A DNA stretch of 64,000 bases from Protaetiibacter mangrovi (GTDB lineage Bacteria; Actinomycetota; Actinomycetes; Actinomycetales; Microbacteriaceae). Below the pieces are notes generated by a model. That model saw nothing but the letters and a program-made list of their open reading frames with translations. It searched no databases and was not told the DNA's origin. Both the position numbers and the translations under genes were made by a program. This document shows, piece after piece, positions 8,418 to 16,457 of the stretch. The number at the start of each line of letters is the position of its first letter. Position 1 is the stretch's first letter. The stretch lies in NCBI RefSeq assembly GCF_024752305.1, contig NZ_JANTHX010000008.1, positions 320,825 to 384,824 of the forward strand, given 5' to 3'.

Positions 8418-8903
8418 CTAGGCGCCCTCCCGCAGCTCCATCCGCCGGCACGGGAACGGCAGCGAGCCGCCTTCGCCGATCTCGGCGTCGTAGCTGAACC
8501 CGCCCGCATCCGTCCAGCCCTCGCGCTCGTAGAAGCGCCGGGCGCGTGCGTTGCCGACCGCGACGGCGAGCCACGGCACGGCGTGCCCGTCCGCGCGCAC
8601 CTGCTCCGCGGCGTCGCGCAGCAGACGCGAGGCGACGCCGGAGCCGCGGAACGCCGCATCCACGTAGACCTGGTCGACCTCGTCGCCGTGCAGCATCGTG
8701 AAGCCGGCGATCGCGCCGTCGATCTCGGCGACCCGGGTGCGGTCGAGGGCGGCGGCGACCCGCGGCACGAACGCCTCGCGGGTGCGATGCGCGAGCAGCT
8801 CGGGCGGCGCGTCGGCGAGGTGCCCGTCGCGCCATCCCGCGGCCCAGATGTCGACGATGCGTTCGGCGTCGGCCGCGACGGCGGGACGGATCAGCTCGCT
8901 CAC
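8418..8903 (-). CDS. GNAT-family N-acetyltransferase
   Basis: A 161-aa acetyltransferase. The acetyl-CoA pyrophosphate-binding loop is visible as FRGSGVASRLL near residues 85-95, preceded by DQVYVDAAF and followed by GNARARRFYEREGW, the usual C-terminal motif. The substrate is unknown. The GTG at 8903 is chosen because a TACCGT -10 box lies about seven bases upstream. The gene is divergent from the VOC-family gene, and the two promoters fit into 36 bp. Confidence 0.88.
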   Translation of the reverse strand: MSELIRPAVAADAERIVDIWAAGWRDGHLADAPPELLAHRTREAFVPRVAAALDRTRVAEIDGAIAGFTMLHGDEVDQVYVDAAFRGSGVASRLLRDAAEQVRADGHAVPWLAVAVGNARARRFYEREGWTDAGGFSYDAEIGEGGSLPFPCRRMELREGA

Positions 8904-8939
8904 CTGTCCCACGGTAGACCCGGGCGCTAGCCTGACCAG

Positions 8940-9335
8940 ATGTCCGGACTCGTTCCCTATCTCCTGTTCGGCGGCGACGCCCGCGAGGTGCTCACGCGCT
9001 ACCACGAGATCTTCGGCGGTGAGCTGATCCTCCACAGCTACGCCGACTTCGGCCGCGAGGACGGCCCGGGCGCGGCGATCGCGCACGGCATGCTGCAGGG
9101 GCCGGTCACCCTGTTCGCCGCCGACGCCGCGGAAGGCGAGGCGACCTTCCGGATGACGGGGGCGATGTTCTCGCTGCTCGGCACCGCCGACCCGGCGACG
9201 CTCGAGGTCTGGTTCGAGGCGCTCGCCGAGGGCGGCGAGGTGCTCGACCCGCTGCAGCTGCGCGCCTGGGGCGACCACGACGGACAGGTGCGCGACCGCT
9301 TCGGCGTGCACTGGCTCATCGGCTTCCAGGGGTGA
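8940..9335 (+). CDS. VOC-superfamily protein (PhnB/glyoxalase-like)
   Basis: A 131-aa protein with the start MSGLVPYLLFGGDAREVLTRYHE, MLQGPVTLFAAD in the middle and the end DRFGVHWLIGF, the order seen in PhnB/YjdN-type vicinal-oxygen-chelate proteins. Members bind a metal and act in glyoxalase, dioxygenase or resistance roles; none can be assigned here. A TAGCCT -10 box at 8928-8933 ends six bases before the ATG, so the message is probably leaderless. Confidence 0.85.
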   Translation: MSGLVPYLLFGGDAREVLTRYHEIFGGELILHSYADFGREDGPGAAIAHGMLQGPVTLFAADAAEGEATFRMTGAMFSLLGTADPATLEVWFEALAEGGEVLDPLQLRAWGDHDGQVRDRFGVHWLIGFQG

Positions 9336-9427
9336 GCGGCTCCTCCCCAGCCTCGACCACGTCGACGGGTTCACAGATCGGCTGAGCTCGCCCCGGCCGC
9401 GACGGGCCGCCCGACAGGCTCTCCCGC

Positions 9428-9784
9428 ATGGCGGCGAAAGACGACTTGGGCAGGCGCGGCGAGCGGATCGCCGAGAGGCATCTGGTGGCGCGCGGGTATC
9501 GGCTCGTCGAGCGCAACTGGCGGTGCCGGCAGGGTGAGATCGACCTCGTCCTGCGTGACGGCGACGCCCTCGTCTTCGTCGAGGTGAAGACCCGCAGCAC
9601 CATGGCCTTCGGGCATCCGTTCGAGGCGATCACCCCGGTGAAGCTCGCGCGACTGCGCCGGCTCGCGGGCGCGTGGTGTTCCGCGCACCCGCGGGATCGC
9701 GGTCGCATCCGAATCGACGCGGTCGCGGTGCTCGTGCCGCGTGGTGCCGAGCCGAGCGTCGAGCACCTCGTGGGGATCTTCTGA
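9428..9784 (+). CDS. YraN-family putative endonuclease
   Basis: A 118-aa UPF0102/YraN protein, a small fold related to Holliday-junction resolvases. The motif chain is visible: [29 protein letters not shown] (Glu-Ile-Asp of the nuclease core) and [15 protein letters not shown] (Glu-x-Lys). It is found beside comM and dprA in many bacteria. The stop overlaps the comM ATG, so translation of comM was coupled to it before the insertion. Confidence 0.92.
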   Translation: MAAKDDLGRRGERIAERHLVARGYRLVERNWRCRQGEIDLVLRDGDALVFVEVKTRSTMAFGHPFEAITPVKLARLRRLAGAWCSAHPRDRGRIRIDAVAVLVPRGAEPSVEHLVGIF

Positions 9785-10707
9785 TGGGGGTGGGTCGCGC
9801 GCACGCGGTCGCGCTGCTCGGGCTCGACGGCGCACCGGTCGAGATCGAGGCCGACACCGCGAGCGGTCTTCCGGCCTTCGTGCTCGTGGGGCTTCCGGAT
9901 GCCGCCCTCGGCGAGGCGAAGGCGCGGGTGCGCTCGGCGATCGGCAACAGCGGCTTCTCGTTCCCCGGCGGCCGCGTCACGGTCAACCTCTCGCCGGCGT
10001 CGCTGCCGAAGACCGGTTCCGCCTTCGACCTCGGCATCGCCCTCGCCGTGCTGGCCGCCGAGGGGTGGGTCGCGCCGGAGTCCGTGGCCGGGGTCGTGCA
10101 TCTCGGGGAGCTGGGTCTCGACGGGCGGCTCCGACCCTCCCGCGGCATCCTGCCGATGGTGCTGGCGGCCGAACGGGCCGGATTCGACACGGTGCTCGTG
10201 CCGGTCGGCAACGCCGACGAGGCGGCGCTCGTGCCGGGCATGCGGGTGGTGCCGGTCGCGAGCCTGCGCGCCGCGGCGATCTGGCACGGCGCCGAGCTCG
10301 AACCGGTCGAGGTGGAGCCCCTGCTGCCGGTGCAGGGGGCGGCGGTGCCCGACGACGCCGGCGACCTCGCCGAGGTGATCGGCAACCGCGACGCCGTCGA
10401 GGCGGTGCAGGTCGCCGCTGCGGGCGGGCATCACATGTTCCTGCTGGGGCCGCCCGGCGCCGGCAAGACGATGATCGCCACGCGGCTGCCCGGCATCCTG
10501 CCCGACCTCGACGAGCGCGCCGCCATCGAGGTCAGCTCGATCCGCTCGCTCGCCGGCGTCCCGGTCGGGCGCTCGCTCGCCACCCGGCCGCCGCTCGAGG
10601 CGCCCCACCACTCGGCGTCGCCCGCGGCGATCGTCGGCGGGGGCAGCGGGGTCATCCGGCCGGGCGCGGCGGCCCGTGCCGCCCACGGCATCCTGTTCCT
10701 CGACGAG
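9784..10707 (+). pseudogene. comM: comM 5' fragment, interrupted by integrated element
   Basis: The N-terminal 308 codons of ComM (YifB, Mg-chelatase-like AAA+ helicase that extends branch migration during natural transformation). Visible: the start [49 protein letters not shown] and Walker A LLGPPGAGKTMIATRLPG. The fragment ends exactly at the Walker B sequence ILFLDE, where the mobile element enters. The 3' part resumes at 19631; joined without the element the protein would be about 509 aa, the normal ComM length. There is no stop codon after the junction: the frame runs on through the integrase to 12261. Confidence 0.93.
10701..10707. other. attL core of the integrated element
   Basis: CGACGAG, shared with 19630-19636. 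The left flank continues into comM and the right flank is element sequence. In the rejoined comM this heptamer encodes the Walker B Asp-Glu. The likely crossover dinucleotide is GA at 10705-10706. Confidence 0.8.
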
Positions 10708-10740
10708 TCGAGGGACACCAGAACGCGCCATAATCGGCGG

Positions 10741-12261
10741 ATGGAGAAGAGAGCCGTCCTGTACTGCCGAGTATCGCGCAGCACCGACGAGTCGGTCAGC
10801 ACCAGCAGGCAGGAGCGCGAGCTCCGGGAGCTGGCCGCGGCGGAGGGCTGGCCCGTGGTGGCCGTCTACACCGACGAGGGCGTGACGGGCACCAGGGACC
10901 GCGAGAACGCCGACGCGGCGCTGGACGCGGTGGCCCGCGGCGACGCCGACGCGCTGCTGGTCTGGGAGATGAGCCGGTGGAGCCGCATGGGGCTGGGCGC
11001 CGTGGCGCGGCTCGTCGGCGTGCTCCGCGACCGCCCTGGCTCGCTGTTCGTGGCCAAGAAGGAGGGACTGCGGAGCGACCAGCCCGCCTTCGGCATCATG
11101 GCGGCCGTCGTGGCCGAGGTCGCGGCGATGGAGGCCGAGGGCACCCGCGACCGCATCCTCTCGATGCGGCGGCACGTGCTGTCGGCCACCGACCCCGCGG
11201 AGATGCGCTGGCTCGGCGGCGCGGTGCCGTTCGGCTACCGCCCGGCGGGGCGCCCCGGCGGCGGCAAGACGCTCGTGCCCGACGACTCCGAGGCCCAGTA
11301 CGCCCGCGAGGGGGCGCGGCGGCTGGCCGCCGGGGCCCGCATCACGGACGTGACCCGCTGGCTCGACGCCGAGGGCGTCGCCACGCCGCAGAGCGCGGCC
11401 CGAAGGGCCAGGCAGGCCGGCGAGGCGCACGAGGGGCTGGACCGCGGGCGATGGCGCGTCACCACGGTCCGCAAGCTGTTTCAGTCGCCGACGCTCATCG
11501 GCCGCACGACGCGGAGGGAGCGTGCCGGCACGCGCGCAGACGGCTCGCCCGTGTGGGAGTACCGCGCCGTGGCCGACGAGCACGGGATGCCGATCACGCG
11601 GTGGGAGCCGCTGCTCGACCCCGGGACGTTCGCGGCCGTGCAGGAGCGCTTCAGGACCCGCGGGCCCAACGAGGGCCGTAGGGCCGCGTCGTGGCTGTCG
11701 GGCCTGCTGTACTGCGGCCTCTGCGGGTCGGTGATGTACGCGGCGCGGCGCGACGGCGGCAGGGCCGACGCGTTCCGGTGCGCCAACAAGGCGTTCCCGA
11801 ACGCGCAGTGCCCCGGCGTCAGCATCTCGCGCCCCGCGGCAGAGGCCCACATGGAAGCCACGATCCTCCGCATGGTCGGGCACCTCGCGGAGTACCGAGT
11901 CTCCGAGACGGCGGAGGGCCCGGACCAGGGCGAGCTCGACGGCGTGGCGCAGGCGATCGCCGACGTGCAGGGCGCCCTGGCGCAGGACGGGGCCGACTAC
12001 GCGGAGCTGCTGCCGCGGCTCGACGCGCTGAAGGGGCGCCGGCGCGCGCTTCTCGACGCGCCGCGCAGGACCAGGCGCACCAGGACGCCCACGGGCCGCA
12101 CGCTCGCTGAGGCCTGGCGCGCCGACGACGCCCAGGCGCGGCGGCACCTAGTCGAGGACATGCTCGACTCGGTGACGGTCGCGAAGGCTGCGCGCGGGGC
12201 CCGCGACGCCGCGGAGCGCATGGATCCGCTGTGGATCGAGCACCCGGTGGAGGACGACTGA
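10741..12261 (+). CDS. Large serine recombinase (integrase)
   Basis: A 506-aa site-specific recombinase that integrates the element. Residues 4-150 form the resolvase catalytic domain with AVLYCRVSRS (nucleophile Ser12), followed by a recombinase DNA-binding domain (VPFGYRP near 165, TTVRKLFQSPTLIGR near 245) and a zinc-ribbon domain with a coiled coil near 320-360 (CGLCGSVMYA, then FRCAN and CPG). A CATAAT -10-like box at 10729-10734 lies six bases before the ATG, so it may be expressed leaderless from the attL end. The frame is also open upstream into the comM 5' half, so a ComM-integrase fusion from translation out of yraN-comM is possible. Confidence 0.93.
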   Translation: MEKRAVLYCRVSRSTDESVSTSRQERELRELAAAEGWPVVAVYTDEGVTGTRDRENADAALDAVARGDADALLVWEMSRWSRMGLGAVARLVGVLRDRPGSLFVAKKEGLRSDQPAFGIMAAVVAEVAAMEAEGTRDRILSMRRHVLSATDPAEMRWLGGAVPFGYRPAGRPGGGKTLVPDDSEAQYAREGARRLAAGARITDVTRWLDAEGVATPQSAARRARQAGEAHEGLDRGRWRVTTVRKLFQSPTLIGRTTRRERAGTRADGSPVWEYRAVADEHGMPITRWEPLLDPGTFAAVQERFRTRGPNEGRRAASWLSGLLYCGLCGSVMYAARRDGGRADAFRCANKAFPNAQCPGVSISRPAAEAHMEATILRMVGHLAEYRVSETAEGPDQGELDGVAQAIADVQGALAQDGADYAELLPRLDALKGRRRALLDAPRRTRRTRTPTGRTLAEAWRADDAQARRHLVEDMLDSVTVAKAARGARDAAERMDPLWIEHPVEDD

Positions 12262-12271
12262 AGCTGAAAGT

Positions 12272-12334
12272 CCGCTGAACGCGCGCGCCACGCGACGGCG
12301 CGGCCGTACGCTACCTGGACGCCCGCTGAACGCG
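12272..12334. repeat. Two direct repeats CCGCTGAACGCG around a possible promoter
   Basis: CCGCTGAACGCG occurs at 12272-12283 and 12323-12334. A TACGCT -10-like box (12306-12311) lies between the copies, and the second copy sits in a small hairpin (GCCCGC/GCGGGC). This is the stretch just upstream of the 125-aa gene, so the repeats may bind a regulator of that gene. Confidence 0.6.
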
Positions 12335-12354
12335 GGCTGAGCAAAGGGAGCGGC

Positions 12355-12732
12355 GTGGGCATGCGGATCAGGACAGAGGCGGTGCCTCGCGAGGCGAGGC
12401 GCAGGCTCGCGGCGGAGGGCAAGGACAGGCGCCGAGAGGCCGACGGCTCGTGGACCCTGGTGGTCCCGGCGGCGGGGCCCCAGGTGGACAACGCCCCACG
12501 GCGGGTCGTCGGGCTCAACGAGCTGGGGGAGCCCCAGTGGTGGCCGTCGCACCGGGACTGGGCGGACGCCAGCGCGGAGCCCGAGCCCGAGGACAGGCTG
12601 GCGGCACCACGCGACGGCGCTGGCCTCGCGGCGAGGGTGGCCAGGGGCGCGGCGGCCAGGAGGGCGCGGGACGACGCACGGAGGGCGGCGGCGATCGAGC
12701 GCGACTGGCAGCGCAGGGCCGCGGAGCGCTGA
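12355..12732 (+). CDS. Hypothetical element protein, 125 aa
   Basis: I do not recognise this protein. It is basic and rich in Arg, Ala and Glu, with a central block VVGLNELGEPQWWPSHRDW and a long charged helix at the C-terminus (about 85-125). A ribosome binding site AAAGGGAG lies six bases before the GTG at 12355; an ATG at 12361 is the alternative. Position directly after the integrase gene is where small directionality factors are often found, but nothing in the sequence proves that role. Confidence 0.6.
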   Translation: MGMRIRTEAVPREARRRLAAEGKDRRREADGSWTLVVPAAGPQVDNAPRRVVGLNELGEPQWWPSHRDWADASAEPEPEDRLAAPRDGAGLAARVARGAAARRARDDARRAAAIERDWQRRAAER

Positions 12733-12805
12733 GACGCCAGCAACCCTCCCGGCGGCGCGCGGCAGGTTCAGACGCAACGAGCCACACCACCAAACGGAGG
12801 ACGAG

Positions 12806-13057
12806 ATGCAGAACAAGAACCTGGACGCGGCGATCAAGGCCGTCAGCGCCGAGCAGGGCGCCGAGGTCGCGAGCGAGGACGTGACCGACTACCTGGCCCG
12901 CGTCGACGAGCTCATCGCGGCGGCGCAGGCGCTGAAGGCGCCGCACCGCAAGGCGATCGCGGCCGAGGCGTCGCGGAAGTCGCGCGCCAAGAAGGCCGCC
13001 GAGGTCGAGGCCATGAGGGCGCGCCTCGCGGAGCTGGAGGCGTCCGCCGCGAAGTGA
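12806..13057 (+). CDS. Small helical element protein, 83 aa
   Basis: An 83-aa protein of unknown function, predicted almost wholly helical, with a Lys/Ala/Glu-rich C-terminal coiled coil (KSRAKKAAEVEAMRARLAELE). A strong ribosome binding site (CGGAGGA) precedes the ATG. It is followed within 20 bp by a hairpin terminator. By size and charge it could be a DNA-binding or regulatory protein. Confidence 0.6.
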   Translation: MQNKNLDAAIKAVSAEQGAEVASEDVTDYLARVDELIAAAQALKAPHRKAIAAEASRKSRAKKAAEVEAMRARLAELEASAAK

Positions 13058-13071
13058 CGGCCAGCGGCGAG

Positions 13072-13107
13072 AGGCCCCCGAGCCCCGGCGACCGGGACCG
13101 GGGGCCT
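13072..13107 (+). terminator. Hairpin terminator after the 83-aa gene
   Basis: A perfect 9-bp stem, AGGCCCCCG (13072-13080) with CGGGGGCCT (13099-13107), followed by TTCGTCTT. It ends the integrase-side operon before the methyltransferase promoter. Confidence 0.65.
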
Positions 13108-13299
13108 TCGTCTTGCCCTCGGAGCCGCCGGTGACGATCTGGGACGCTTTCGCCAGCCCGGAGGCCGGAAGCAAGGGCGGCGGGCCCCGAGGCCCCAGAA
13201 CGCGACACGCCGAGGCGCGAAGCCCGGTAGCCGCCTGGGACTGGTAACTCCCGGCGCGCCGGCGCCGCGGTTGTCCGACCCGCCGGCTACAGTGGCAAC

Positions 13300-13980
13300 A
13301 TGTCCCAGCGCCCCCGCCTCCTTGACCTGTTCTGCTGCGCCGGAGGCGCCGGGATGGGGTACCACCGCGCCGGCTTCGAGGTCGTCGGAGTCGACATCGA
13401 CCCGCAGCCGAACTACCCGTTCAAGTTCATCCAGCACGACGCGCTGACGCTCGACGCGGAGTTCCTGGCGTCGTTCGACGCGGTGCACGCGTCGCCGCCC
13501 TGCCAGTCGTACTCCGACCTGGCGAAGCGGAACGGGAACGCACACATGTGGCCGCGGCTGATCGAGCCGGTGCGCGAGATGCTGGAAGGCCTCGGCGTCC
13601 CGTACATCATCGAGAACGTCGAGGGCGCGCCGCTGCTGGACCCGGTGGTGTTGTGCGGGACGATGTTCCCCGGACTCCGCGTGATCCGCCACCGCCTGTT
13701 CGAGTCGAACATCGACCTGACGGCGCCGGAGCACGGGAAGCACCCGCTGGTCTTCACGCACGACAAGCGCAAGGCGCACTACGGGAAGCTCGACCAGAAC
13801 ACGTCGTTCGTGCAGGTGACGGGCGGCGGCAACTGCTCGATCGCCAACGCCAAGGATGCGCTCGGCATCGACTGGATGAACAAGCACGAGCTGAACGAGT
13901 CGATCCCGCCGGCGTACACGGAGTACCTCGGCGCGTCGCTCATGCGCGCCGTCATGCAAGGGGAGCAGCGCGCCGCCTAA
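13300..13980 (+). CDS. C5 cytosine DNA methyltransferase
   Basis: A 226-aa enzyme that methylates carbon 5 of cytosine in DNA. Motif I is LLDLFCCAGGAGMGYHRAGF at the N-terminus, motif IV is ASPPCQSYSDL with the catalytic Cys68, and motif VI is IIENVEGA with Glu105. It is short for the family and has little room for a target recognition domain, as in other phage-encoded versions. TACAGT at 13288-13293 ends six bases before the ATG, so it has its own leaderless promoter. An HNH nuclease gene starts ten bases downstream; together they may be a restriction-modification pair. Confidence 0.9.
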   Translation: MSQRPRLLDLFCCAGGAGMGYHRAGFEVVGVDIDPQPNYPFKFIQHDALTLDAEFLASFDAVHASPPCQSYSDLAKRNGNAHMWPRLIEPVREMLEGLGVPYIIENVEGAPLLDPVVLCGTMFPGLRVIRHRLFESNIDLTAPEHGKHPLVFTHDKRKAHYGKLDQNTSFVQVTGGGNCSIANAKDALGIDWMNKHELNESIPPAYTEYLGASLMRAVMQGEQRAA

Positions 13981-13990
13981 GATCTGCTGC

Positions 13991-14566
13991 GTGGCGGCTG
14001 ACAGCGCGAAGGCGAAGATCCGGGCGCACTTCCGCGCGCACCAGGGCGAGGTCGTCAAGGGCAAGGAGCTGGCGGCGCTGGTCCAGCCCGTGGGGGAGTG
14101 GGCGCGCCGCGTGCGCGAGCTCCGCGACGAAGAGGGCTGGCCGATCCAGACCCAGAACGACCGGCAGGACCTGAAGCCCGGCGAGTACATGCTTGTGGGG
14201 GAGCCGCCGGAGAAGTCGAACGAGGCGTTCAAGCGCGGCATCTCGCAGAAGCTGCGGGCCGAGGTCCTCGACCGCGACGGCTTCACGTGCCAGATGTGCG
14301 GCAAGGCCGCGGGCGAGCTCGACCCCGACACCAGTAGGCCAGTGCGGCTGCACATCGGTCACATCGTGGACAAGGTGTACGGCGGCAAGGACGAGCTCGC
14401 GAACCTCCGGACTCTGTGCTCGACGTGCAATCAGGGTGCGAAGAACATCACGACGGAGAAGCCGTCCACGATCTGGCTACTTGCGCAGGTGCGGCGCGCC
14501 GGGAACGGCGAGCAGCAGGCCGTCTACGAGTGGCTGGCCAGCAAGTACGGCCCGAAGGCCGACTAG
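13991..14566 (+). CDS. HNH endonuclease paired with the methyltransferase
   Basis: A 191-aa nuclease. Residues 1-75 look like a winged-helix domain (ELAALVQPVGEWARRVRELR, then LKPGEYMLVG); residues about 90-155 form an HNH domain with zinc-binding cysteines (FTCQMCGKA, then LCSTCNQGAKN) and the active-site block LHIGHIVDKVYGGKDELANL. The wing-plus-HNH arrangement occurs in some type II restriction enzymes. The GTG start lies ten bases after the methyltransferase stop, so they are co-transcribed. The stop overlaps the convergent stop at 14563. A general phage HNH enzyme is the alternative. Confidence 0.85.
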   Translation: MAADSAKAKIRAHFRAHQGEVVKGKELAALVQPVGEWARRVRELRDEEGWPIQTQNDRQDLKPGEYMLVGEPPEKSNEAFKRGISQKLRAEVLDRDGFTCQMCGKAAGELDPDTSRPVRLHIGHIVDKVYGGKDELANLRTLCSTCNQGAKNITTEKPSTIWLLAQVRRAGNGEQQAVYEWLASKYGPKAD

Positions 14567-15114
14567 GCAGACTCCGCTGACCGCCGCGCGCGGTCGAACG
14601 CGTCGAGGACGCGCCGGGCGGCGTCGCGAGCGCTCGGGACCGGCGTGCAGTCGATGAACGCGGCGACGTCGGCCAGGGCGGAGCGGTCCGACAGCGCGCG
14701 GCCCGCGAGGGAGCCGACGTACGCGAACTCCGAGTCCTCGAGCGTCACGGGCAGGTACATCGTGGACAGGGACCGCGGGGGCGGCATCGTCGCGGGGTCG
14801 TAGAAGTGGGCCCCGGCGATGGCGCGGTCGAGCAGGGCCACGACCTCGGCGTCGCCGGCGGCCTCTGCCTCGGCGCGGTACCGGCGCCAGATGCGCAGGA
14901 AGCTGGCCAGGTGGCGCGGCGACGGCAGAGGGTGCCGCTCCTGGCGGACGACCATGGCCTCGACCTGACCCCGCGCGAATCGGCGGACGGAGGGGTGCGT
15001 CGTCGTGATGAGGATCGGGAGCACGCGGTGCAGCGCCCGGTACGGGTGCTTGCCGAGGAACAGGGCCGCGGACTCGCGGGCGCTGTCCGCGTCGGCCAGC
15101 TCGTCTGGGGTCAC
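14563..15114 (-). CDS. Hypothetical element protein, 183 aa
   Basis: A 183-aa mostly helical protein of unknown function. It has ESAALFLGKHPYRALHRVLP near the start and FLRIWRRYRAEAEAAGDAEVVALLD in the middle. No signal peptide, zinc site or membrane segment is seen. Its GTG start overlaps the stop of the 113-aa gene by four bases (GTGA), so the two are coupled. It is the last gene of the leftward operon and is convergent with the HNH nuclease gene. Confidence 0.65.
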   Translation of the reverse strand: MTPDELADADSARESAALFLGKHPYRALHRVLPILITTTHPSVRRFARGQVEAMVVRQERHPLPSPRHLASFLRIWRRYRAEAEAAGDAEVVALLDRAIAGAHFYDPATMPPPRSLSTMYLPVTLEDSEFAYVGSLAGRALSDRSALADVAAFIDCTPVPSARDAARRVLDAFDRARRSAESA

Positions 15115-15452
15115 GCGGCGGCCGCGTCCGCGGGGTCGGGCGCGCCGAGCCAGCGGTCGTGCGCGCGGGTCAGTTCGCGGGCGACCTCGTCCAGGTCCTC
15201 GCACGCGGAGACGAGCGCGGCCTCCGCGCTGCCCCAGGCGTTGCGGAGCTGCTGGCGGCGCCGGTCCGCGACGATCGCCGGGGTCGGGTCCGAGACGGTG
15301 CCCTTGCCGCGCTCCGTGGTGTCCTCGCGGGGCCTGGGCGCCTGGCCCATGCGGTAGGTGTCGCCCTCCGTTTCCGCCAGCAGGGCGACGAGGGAGAGGT
15401 AGGTCGCGACGATCGCCTTGAGGCGAGCGCGCTGTTCTGCGTGGGTGGTCAA
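15111..15452 (-). CDS. Hypothetical element protein, 113 aa
   Basis: A 113-aa helical protein of unknown function, with ARLKAIVATYLSLVALLAETEGD at the N-terminus and a second helix RRQQLRNAWGSAEAALVSACEDLDEVARELTRAHDRW (quoted in part as AWGSAEAALVSACEDL). The start is a TTG at 15452, chosen because an AGAGGA ribosome binding site lies seven to eight bases upstream. It is coupled to the 183-aa gene by a four-base overlap. Confidence 0.6.
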   Translation of the reverse strand: MTTHAEQRARLKAIVATYLSLVALLAETEGDTYRMGQAPRPREDTTERGKGTVSDPTPAIVADRRRQQLRNAWGSAEAALVSACEDLDEVARELTRAHDRWLGAPDPADAAAA

Positions 15453-15513
15453 GACGGGGTCCTCTCGTGGATGGCGTGGAAGTGGGGGAGCCTGGCGGGC
15501 ACTGCGAAGCGAG

Positions 15514-15759
15514 TCATGCGCGAGCCGCCCTGGCAGCCGCGATGCACCCGTAGCACCGGGTGTCGAGGCCGTCGCGCTCGCGGGTGCGGTCCGGGAAGGC
15601 GTGGAAGGGCAGGGAGCGGCGGCACCTGGCGCAGGTCTTCAGGCCGCCGGGGCGCAGGCGGCGGCGGTCGCGCTCGACCTGCCAGGGCTCGCGCGCAACG
15701 TTGCGGGCGCGTCGGCGGCGCTGGCGCTCGCCGTCTGACTCGGGGGTGCGGCGGTCCAT
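15514..15759 (-). CDS. Small zinc-knuckle protein, 81 aa
   Basis: An 81-aa basic protein. The N-terminal half is rich in Arg, and the C-terminal half has two Cys-x2-Cys pairs (CARCRRSLPFHAF, then CYGC) spaced like a zinc ribbon. It resembles the 76-aa protein at 15866 in the same operon. The start ATG at 15759 follows a GAGGGGT ribosome binding site. Proteins with this pattern are common in actinobacterial phages; the function is unknown. Confidence 0.6.
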   Translation of the reverse strand: MDRRTPESDGERQRRRRARNVAREPWQVERDRRRLRPGGLKTCARCRRSLPFHAFPDRTRERDGLDTRCYGCIAAARAARA

Positions 15760-15806
15760 GGGACCCCTCTCTCGTGCAGTTGAGGCGGCGTCGGGCCGCG
15801 AAAAGG

Positions 15807-15842
15807 CGCCCGCGACGGGGGAGCTATGGCCCGTCGCGGGCG
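15807..15842 (-). terminator. Rho-independent terminator on the minus strand
   Basis: A perfect 13-bp stem: CGCCCGCGACGGG (15807-15819) pairs with CCCGTCGCGGGCG (15830-15842) around a 10-base loop. On the minus strand it is followed by CCTTTTCGC. It sits between the 76-aa and 81-aa genes and should reduce or end transcription coming from the capsid side. Confidence 0.8.
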
Positions 15843-15865
15843 TCAAGATCGATCGTGCCGCGGGA

Positions 15866-16096
15866 TCAGGCCGCGGCAGCGGTCCCCGGGATGCTCCGGG
15901 CTTCGGCCGCGCGGTGGCGGCGGACGGCCTCGCGGGCGAGCTCGCGGCCGCGCTCCGTGGCGCGCCACTGGCGCTGCCGCTCCGCCTTGCACCCCTTGCA
16001 GAATCCCTCGCGGCCTGTCGCGGACTTGGCGTGGCGGGCGAAGAGGTCCGCAGGCTTGGTGGCGCCGCACCGGGCGCAGGTCAGCTGGTCGTTCAT
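15866..16096 (-). CDS. Small zinc-knuckle protein, 76 aa
   Basis: A 76-aa basic protein with CARCGATKPADLFAR and FCKGCKAERQRQW, two Cys-x2-Cys pairs forming a probable zinc knuckle, followed by a basic helix. It is similar in plan to the 81-aa protein at 15514, so the two may be paralogues. The ATG at 16096 has a GGGAG ribosome binding site. The role is unknown; nucleic-acid binding is plausible. Confidence 0.65.
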   Translation of the reverse strand: MNDQLTCARCGATKPADLFARHAKSATGREGFCKGCKAERQRQWRATERGRELAREAVRRHRAAEARSIPGTAAAA

Positions 16097-16112
16097 CGTC
16101 AGTCTCCCGAGG

Positions 16113-16271
16113 TCAGGACAGGTTGTGGCGCGCCTCGCCGAGGTCGCGCAGGGCCTGGCCAGCGTCCGCCGCGGAGGCCGGGTCCTCGGCGCGGGACAGC
16201 AGCGACTGAAGGGCCAGCTCCACACGATTGAGGGCGGTCTGGGCGGCGACAATCTGAGAGGGCGTGGGCAC
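16113..16271 (-). CDS. Small helical protein, 52 aa
   Basis: A 52-aa protein made of two helices (IVAAQTALNRVELALQSLLS and GQALRDLGEARHNLS). The GTG at 16271 is favoured over longer starts because AGGAGG lies seven bases upstream. It is sixteen bases from the start of the 76-aa gene, in the same operon. The function is unknown. Confidence 0.55.
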   Translation of the reverse strand: MPTPSQIVAAQTALNRVELALQSLLSRAEDPASAADAGQALRDLGEARHNLS

Positions 16272-16457
16272 GGGGCCTCCTGTGGCTAGAACGGACGTAC
16301 CGGTGTCGGCGGCAGTGGGTGGGCGCCCCACCAGGGGATACGCGATGGGGTGGCCCCTCAGGGGGGATACGTGAAGTTGCCGGGCGAGCTGCCTGGCCGC
16401 CGCCGTCCGCAGGTTTCGGGCGCCCCTAGCCCGCGGGGCGAGGTCGCGGAGACCGGC

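Noticed and set aside
14806-16289. Long plus-strand open frames over the leftward small-gene operon
   Set aside because: They lack ribosome binding sites and motifs, whereas the minus-strand frames have strong sites, coupled starts and stops, and Cys-x2-Cys patterns.
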